This document shows, in pieces, positions 7,519-11,069 of a stretch of 11,069 nucleotides of DNA. Source of the DNA: Trichomonas tenax (lineage: Eukaryota; Parabasalia; Trichomonadida; Trichomonadidae); NCBI GenBank assembly GCA_023091735.1, contig JALKBU010001438.1, positions 1 to 11,069 on the forward strand, read 5' to 3'. Numbering within the stretch: the first letter of the stretch is position 1; every line of letters starts with the position of its first letter. The position numbers and the translations under genes were made by a program. The notes under the pieces were generated by a model. That model saw only the letters and a program-made list of their open reading frames with translations. It was not told where the DNA came from and ran no database searches.

Positions 7519-8226
7519 TTCATCTTTGATTTCAACAGTTTCAACGAATGCGCTTAAATACATTGGGCATAAAAATTTTAAATCGTGAAGGTTGGCATCA
7601 ACAAGCCTAAATTCAATATTTGATAAAGAATTAACGGTGAGATATGAAGAAAATTCAATGTTGGTATTGATGATTGGATAATTTGTTGTAAATGAATTAT
7701 TAATTCTCATTAATATTTCACGGTCGAAATACAATTTATCTTTATTATTGTAACACTTAGCCCCTAAATTTGATATTATGTAAAGAACTGGAGTTGATAA
7801 AGTTAAACCAATACTCGGGGCTGTTAGTTCATTTGTTAATTTCGATGGAAATACAGAATCGTAAAAACCTGAAATTAATTTTATGTTGAAACTCATTGAA
7901 TTTATAATAAACGGTTCATTTGATTTTATAACTAAACGACAGGTTTGATTTATGGTTATGTTGAAATCTGACCCTAATAAAGAACTTAAAATTTCTGAAA
8001 AACCAACGGTTGTAATATCTGAATATTAGTCGATCAAGAAGTATTTTTCATCATTAATTGCAATAAAGTCATTTTTATCAATAAGGATAAAGCAAGCTTT
8101 TGTAATTAAACCAGTTAATGTTAATTTACACATTTGAGTGAATGGAAGTTGTAAGTTAGTACGAATTACGTTATAATTGTTTGAGTCTTTTGAAGTTATG
8201 GTATAACATACTTTTGATTCAGTCAT
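7513..8226 (-). pseudogene. Penton/minor-capsid-like protein with one in-frame stop
   Basis: The minus frame starts at ATG 8226 (MTESKVCYTITSKDS) and runs 237 codons to TGA at 7513-7515, broken only by a TAA at 8026-8028. Upstream and downstream pieces are in the same frame, so a single substitution may be the only lesion. The protein looks all-beta. Features recalling the penton-like minor capsid proteins of Polintons and related double-jelly-roll viruses are an N-terminal beta-rich part, an ISGFYDSVFPSKLTNEL segment leading to PVLYIISNLG, and a late YPIINTNIEFSSY then IEFRLVDANLHDL segment where the family has an Ixx-D-xxG turn. This is pattern recall at family level. It would form capsid vertices. 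Neighbours: a small ORF 55 bp upstream, a hairpin at its stop. Confidence 0.45.
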
Positions 8227-8280
8227 TTAATAAAAATAAAATATTTTAGTTAGCGACAAAACTTACGTTTAAGCCGCAAA

Positions 8281-8433
8281 TCAATTTGCAACGAGTTTTA
8301 ATGAAATCCTATGTTCATCCATTATTTTTATAACATCGGGGAATGAATATTTCAAATTAAATGTTTCATTGTTTATGACTAAGTATATTTTTTCAATAAT
8401 GTTATATTTAACGTTTGAAAAACTGCATCTCAT
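8281..8433 (-). CDS. Small ORF, 50 residues, unrecognised; possibly a C-terminal fragment
   Basis: ATG at 8433 (MRCSFSNVKYNIIEKIYLV) to TGA at 8281. The same frame is open further upstream to about 8481, into hairpin 2, without a better start (DICVCHVIINIE). The residues suggest beta strands and a short helix near the end (FPDVIKIMDEHRISLKL). It lies 54 bp upstream of the penton-like gene on the same strand. It may be a small virus-like protein or the end of a larger gene whose front was lost at the hairpin. I do not recognise it. Confidence 0.35.
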   Translation of the reverse strand: MRCSFSNVKYNIIEKIYLVINNETFNLKYSFPDVIKIMDEHRISLKLVAN

Positions 8434-8451
8434 TTCAATATTGATAATAAC

Positions 8452-9009
8452 ATGACACACACAGATGTCGCCTCTGATCACGCTTCGCGTGATCGCCGTC
8501 GCGGATCTATTTTAGAATTTCGATTTTTTTTCTATAGCTTAAATACATATATTCTCAATGAAGACCAAAAAACGAGAATTTTATCAATTAGCCGTATTTT
8601 TGCTAAATTACAGATGGGTACTGTAGCCACAACAAATGACTTTACTAAAGACTGGGCAATTAATAGAGCGCAAAAAATTTTTCTCGTATTATTAGAAAAT
8701 ATAATTGAATCACTCAAAGAATTTATCAGCCCAGCAGAAGCTAAAGTTTTTGACTCTTTCTTCAAAACTACATTCAAAACTATAAAAGAAATTCAGGGAA
8801 ATTATATAATAGACATTATCGATGGTTTAACACTCGATATTTCAATTAGACGCGATCTGGAATTATCACTCGATGAAAAAATTTCAGAACAACCTTTCCA
8901 AGATGAAAATGAAATAGATTATATAGGCATCACGCAGGTTAGGATTTTGGGATTGCCTGATATTCTATTCATAAGAACAATGAGAATTTTACATAATTTC
9001 AAAACGTAA
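8452..9009 (+). CDS. Unrecognised, mostly helical protein in the virus-like segment
   Basis: The frame is open from ATG 8452 to TAA 9007-9009, 185 codons. The first 19 codons are the CA tract and hairpin 2 and are unlikely to be original; native-looking sequence starts about residue 20 (ILEFRFFFYSLN). An internal ATG lies in KLQMGTVATTNDF. The middle (QKIFLVLLENIIESLKEF, then SPAEAKVFDSFFKTTFKTIK) predicts long helices; the end has DIIDGLTLDISIRRDLELSL and an acidic turn QDENEIDYIG. No catalytic motif or membrane segment. After the stop the same frame gives a further short open piece to about 9088. Probably a 5'-truncated accessory gene of the virus-like element; function unknown. Confidence 0.5.
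   Translation: MTHTDVASDHASRDRRRGSILEFRFFFYSLNTYILNEDQKTRILSISRIFAKLQMGTVATTNDFTKDWAINRAQKIFLVLLENIIESLKEFISPAEAKVFDSFFKTTFKTIKEIQGNYIIDIIDGLTLDISIRRDLELSLDEKISEQPFQDENEIDYIGITQVRILGLPDILFIRTMRILHNFKT
8464..8507. repeat. Nested hairpin 2, between two diverging ORFs
   Basis: A perfect inner stem GATCACGC-TTC-GCGTGATC (8476-8494) sits within an imperfect outer stem (GAT and CGC at 8464-8471 pairing with GCG and ATC at 8501-8507). Both the minus ORF ending at 8281 and the plus ORF ending at 9009 are open right into it. Strikingly GC-rich in context. The plus side is preceded by TGACACACACA. Confidence 0.7.
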
Positions 9010-9049
9010 GATCCTATGTTGATTCCTACAGATTTCGATCTCACAAAGT

Positions 9050-9376
9050 TTAATATTGAACTAAAGGTCGAAATGAATTTTCACATATAAAATCATTTGA
9101 TTCATCACTTTTATACGAAGAAATGAGTTCTAATATCTTTTTTCTGATAATTCGGCAAGTAATTTTCATCCTGCAACTTTTTATGACTATGAATATTGAC
9201 TTCAAACGTTTAGAGTAAGGGGTAATAACTGTTCTATCGAGCATGTAATGATCAAATGCAATAATTAGTTTTAGCTTCTTTTCAGCATGTTCGTTATATT
9301 CTTCGTGGGATGTCTTGCCTGTTTCATAGTTTGTGATTATTGACACAACACACACACAATTGTGCACTCTGGCCAA
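9050..9376 (-). CDS. Doubtful ORF, 108 codons, opening at hairpin 3
   Basis: Minus-strand frame open from hairpin 3 to a stop at 9050. It has no ATG near its front (the first usable codon is TTG at 9376, inside the hairpin). It is Lys-rich with pieces such as ETGKTSHEEYNEHAEKKLKL and SCRMKITCRIIRKKILELI. The opposite strand also has protein-like but interrupted frames in this interval (for example FHPATFYDYEY near 9164-9196), so I cannot decide which strand, if any, was coding. Unrecognised. Confidence 0.25.
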   Translation of the reverse strand: MARVHNCVCVVSIITNYETGKTSHEEYNEHAEKKLKLIIAFDHYMLDRTVITPYSKRLKSIFIVIKSCRMKITCRIIRKKILELISSYKSDESNDFICENSFRPLVQY

Positions 9377-9396
9377 TTAAATTGGCCGCTGTGCAC
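9362..9396. repeat. Nested hairpin 3
   Basis: Outer stem GTGCAC (9362-9367) with GTGCAC (9391-9396), a symmetric 3x3 internal loop (TCT/GCT), inner stem GGCCAAT (9371-9377) with ATTGGCC (9381-9387) and loop TAA. Preceded on the plus strand by TGACACAACACACACACA, similar to the tract before hairpin 2. It marks the upstream edge of the minus ORF at 9050-9376. Confidence 0.75.
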
Positions 9397-10602
9397 GTGT
9401 TTAACAATGTTTTTTGTTTTTGTGGGGCTTCAGTTTTCAAAAATTGTGTTTTTGAAAGCTTGTTTGAGCAAATGTGGTTAAAAATAAAATTTAAAAAATG
9501 AAAATGGCAAAAATACAATTTTTAAAAATTGAATTTAGAATTTTGAATTTTAAAAATTTTGATTTGAAAGTTGTGGTTTGACACATTTCGAACGTTTTGT
9601 TTGTTGTAATTTGATTTGAAGTTGTGTTTTGGCAAAAGTGGCAAAAATAGAATTTTAAGAATTGAATTTTGAATTTTGTTTAGAGAGTTGTGCTTAGAGC
9701 TGTGCTTGAGCTGTGTTTTGACTTGTTTTGTTTAAAAATAATGACTCGAGATACATTTTTAGATGTTGCTTTCAACCGATAAAAAGGGTATGTTTTTATA
9801 TGTTGTCTTGAGTGTCCTAGTGGACCGGGTCACAAAAAAAGTTCTTAAAGGAGTGACAACATGACATTCTGACAACACGTGCTTGAGCCGTGCTTGACAC
9901 GTTTCAAACGTTTGTTTTGTTTGTTGTTGTTTGTTTATTCGTTTATACATGTTGTCAAATGTCTGTTGTCAATTAAAATATAAACTCTTTTAAGACCCAG
10001 GACACCCAGGACAGTTAAAAGAATATGAGAAAAGACAAACGTAAAAATCAGTCGAAGTGAATTTTAGACCCGGTCCTCTGTCCTGGGACAAACCATAGTG
10101 AAGAGAAAAACAAAACAAAAACGTTCATGAAGCTTCAAAAACAAGGTTTGGCCTGTGTCGGGACTTTGTGTTGGGAGTTGTGTTGAGTCTTGTGTTTAGC
10201 CTGCGTTTAGACTTGTGTCAGGACTGTGGTCGGGACTTTGTGTTTAGACTGTGTTTAGCCAAAAATATCAAACAGCATTTCTGCATTTTAGTCCAACAGT
10301 GATAGTCCCGAAGTGTTGAGAGCTGTGTGTTGGGACTTGTGTCGGGACTTTGTGTTGGGAGTTGTGTTAAACCAAAGTGAAGAACGACTATGTTCATAAA
10401 ACTTCAAAAACAAGGGTTCACACGTGTTGAGACTTTGTTTAGCCTGTGTTGGGACTTTGGGTTAAACCATAGTGAAGAGAAAAACAAAAACGTTCATGAA
10501 ACTTCAAAAACAAGGGTTCGCACTGTGTTTTAGACTTGTGTTAAACCAAAGTGAAGAGTGGCTATGTTCATTTTGTAATCAGTGAGTTCTTGTAATTGTA
10601 AA
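9397..10602. repeat. GT-rich noncoding region of degenerate repeats
   Basis: About 1.2 kb with no credible gene and a strong excess of G+T on the plus strand. The first part repeats phrases such as GGCAAAAATA and GAATTTTGAATTTT and includes a stem TTTTCAAAAA/TTTTTGAAA near 9432-9457. An imperfect direct repeat around TTGACACRTTTCRAACG occurs near 9577-9613 and 9891-9932. The 10-bp inverted pair CCCAGGACAG (10005-10014) and CTGTCCTGGG (10078-10087) encloses 63 bp. Beyond 10090 a longer unit recurs (next entry). A 31-bp exact repeat lies at 10154-10184 and 10338-10368. Confidence 0.65.
10091..10572. repeat. Four copies of a roughly 50-bp dispersed repeat
   Basis: Copies at 10091-10146, 10370-10420, 10465-10519 and a shorter one at 10544-10572. 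They share AACCAWAGTGAAGA, then GTTCATRAARCTTCAAAAAC and AAGG. Two variants alternate: one with AGAGAAAAACAAAAACG (first and third) and one with a CTATGTTCAT core (second and fourth). The alternation indicates a composite unit of two subtypes. Spacers are GT-rich (GGGACTTTGTGTT phrases). No coding frame is kept. Confidence 0.75.
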
Positions 10603-10935
10603 TTAAAATTCAATTTCGATTTCATCGTTAGTAATTTGTGAATAAATTTGTTTGTATTCATCTTTTAAGACGTAACACCAAACCCTTTTCGAATTAATTG
10701 TTAAACGTTGGTGATTGCCTTTATCTTTAATTTGTAATTGAAAATTCTTTTCTCTCATTTCTCTTGGCTTTGAAATTAAAGCGTCTGAACAAGGAATTCC
10801 TTTTATTAAATCATCATAATGTTCGCAAATCCAAAGATACAAAGGTGTTCTTGATGCTTCGATCAAATCTTGTTTGACTTCAGTCATCGGAATATTGCGA
10901 GGATTAAATTCATTGAGTTCTTGCTTAGTTAGTAA
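10603..10935 (-). pseudogene. SF3 (D5-type) helicase-primase, C-terminal fragment
   Basis: The frame is open from 10935, next to a TAA at 10936-10938, to a TAA at 10603; the first ATG is at 10887 inside the motif, so that is not a real start. It reads LNEFNPRNIPMTEVKQDLIE, then SRTPLYLWICEHYDDLIKG, then RLTINSKRVWCYVLKDEY. The FNPRxIPxTxxK segment followed by a helical part and a winged-helix-like RxxINxKRxWxY is what I know from the region after the SF3 ATPase in D5-like helicase-primases of nucleocytoplasmic viruses, virophage-like elements and some phages. Walker A, B and C are absent, so the ATPase core is lost. The gene is cut exactly at hairpin 4. It would act in replication of a virus-like element. 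Confidence 0.5.
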
Positions 10936-10937
10936 TT

Positions 10938-10984
10938 AGATGTTCGCATCCCTCGTGACTTCGCCACGAGTTCTGCGAACATCT
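10938..10984. repeat. Nested hairpin 4, at the cut end of the helicase fragment
   Basis: Outer stem AGATGTTCGCA (10938-10948) with TGCGAACATCT (10974-10984), 11 perfect base pairs. Symmetric 3x3 internal loop (TCC/TTC), inner stem CTCGTG (10952-10957) with CACGAG (10965-10970), loop ACTTCGC. Same architecture as hairpin 3. On the minus strand it is followed by the helicase fragment and preceded by TATATAAAAAG. Confidence 0.8.
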
Positions 10985-11069
10985 TTTTATATAAATACTG
11001 AAATCACAAATTACAAAACGAGTAATTTATTAATACTAATATTTACGACAAAAATAATTTTACAAGTTA
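10985..11069. other. AT-rich right end, nothing recognised
   Basis: 85 bp of AT-rich sequence beyond hairpin 4. No frame continues the helicase here. On the minus strand a TCAGTATTT stretch lies about 20 bp upstream of the ATG inside the hairpin, resembling an Inr, but the ORF from that ATG is only 17 residues. Confidence 0.4.

Noticed and set aside
8448..8464. ACACACAG before hairpin 2 as a Trichomonas intron 3' splice site
   Set aside because: The known motif is ACTAACACACAG with a branch-point adenosine; here the left part is TGACAC and no GTATGT-type 5' site is in reach.
9759..9950. Minus-strand Thr/Gln-rich ORF in the repeat field
   Set aside because: Low-complexity translation of TTGTTGTTT-type repeats, with no start signal or domain.
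10332..10360. G-quadruplex in the GGG-containing repeats
   Set aside because: Only three GGG runs lie close together; no fourth within a usual loop distance.

Overview
The window is AT-rich eukaryotic DNA and most resembles a parabasalid protist of the Trichomonas type. The reasons are the short Inr-like TCATTTTT element just upstream of an ATG, the absence of recognisable introns, ankyrin, sugar-transporter and CAP-domain gene families, and virus-like (Maverick/Polinton-type) debris. The species call is inference. Almost nothing here looks like an intact gene: the window is mostly broken genes, gene fragments, repeats and rearrangement joints.

Layout. (1) 1-2840: the 3' part of an ankyrin-repeat gene, split into six coding pieces by about 57 copies of a 37-bp minisatellite. 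Four of the pieces are near-identical 33-codon modules, so the block is a higher-order repeat. (2) 2841-3394: mostly empty sequence with one doubtful minus-strand ORF, a perfect palindrome and an (AT)7 run. (3) 3421-4620: a plus-strand major facilitator pseudogene of the sucrose/SLC45-like type, carrying several stops and a frameshift and cut off before its last membrane segment. (4) 4621-5105: a minus-strand CAP-domain pseudogene fragment joined directly to the transporter. A second, longer CAP pseudogene with an SP-rich stalk, membrane anchor and cytoplasmic tail lies at 5435-6832. (5) 6930-7288: two short divergent remnants, one acidic piece like the start of a Su(z)12 VEFS box (minus) and one like the N-terminus of an inositol polyphosphate kinase (plus).

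(6) 7465-11069: a different kind of DNA, with a penton/minor-capsid-like gene carrying one in-frame stop, a small minus-strand ORF, an unrecognised plus-strand helical ORF, an uncertain minus-strand ORF, 1.2 kb of GT-rich repeats, and the C-terminal piece of an SF3 (D5-type) helicase-primase. This looks like decayed endogenous virus or Polinton-like material of a protist. Four GC-rich hairpins, three of them nested, sit exactly at ORF edges in this part.

The genes do not form a pathway. The shared theme is decay and recombination. The best candidates for something undescribed are the hairpin family at ORF breakpoints and the promoter-like minisatellite that has spread together with an ankyrin module.
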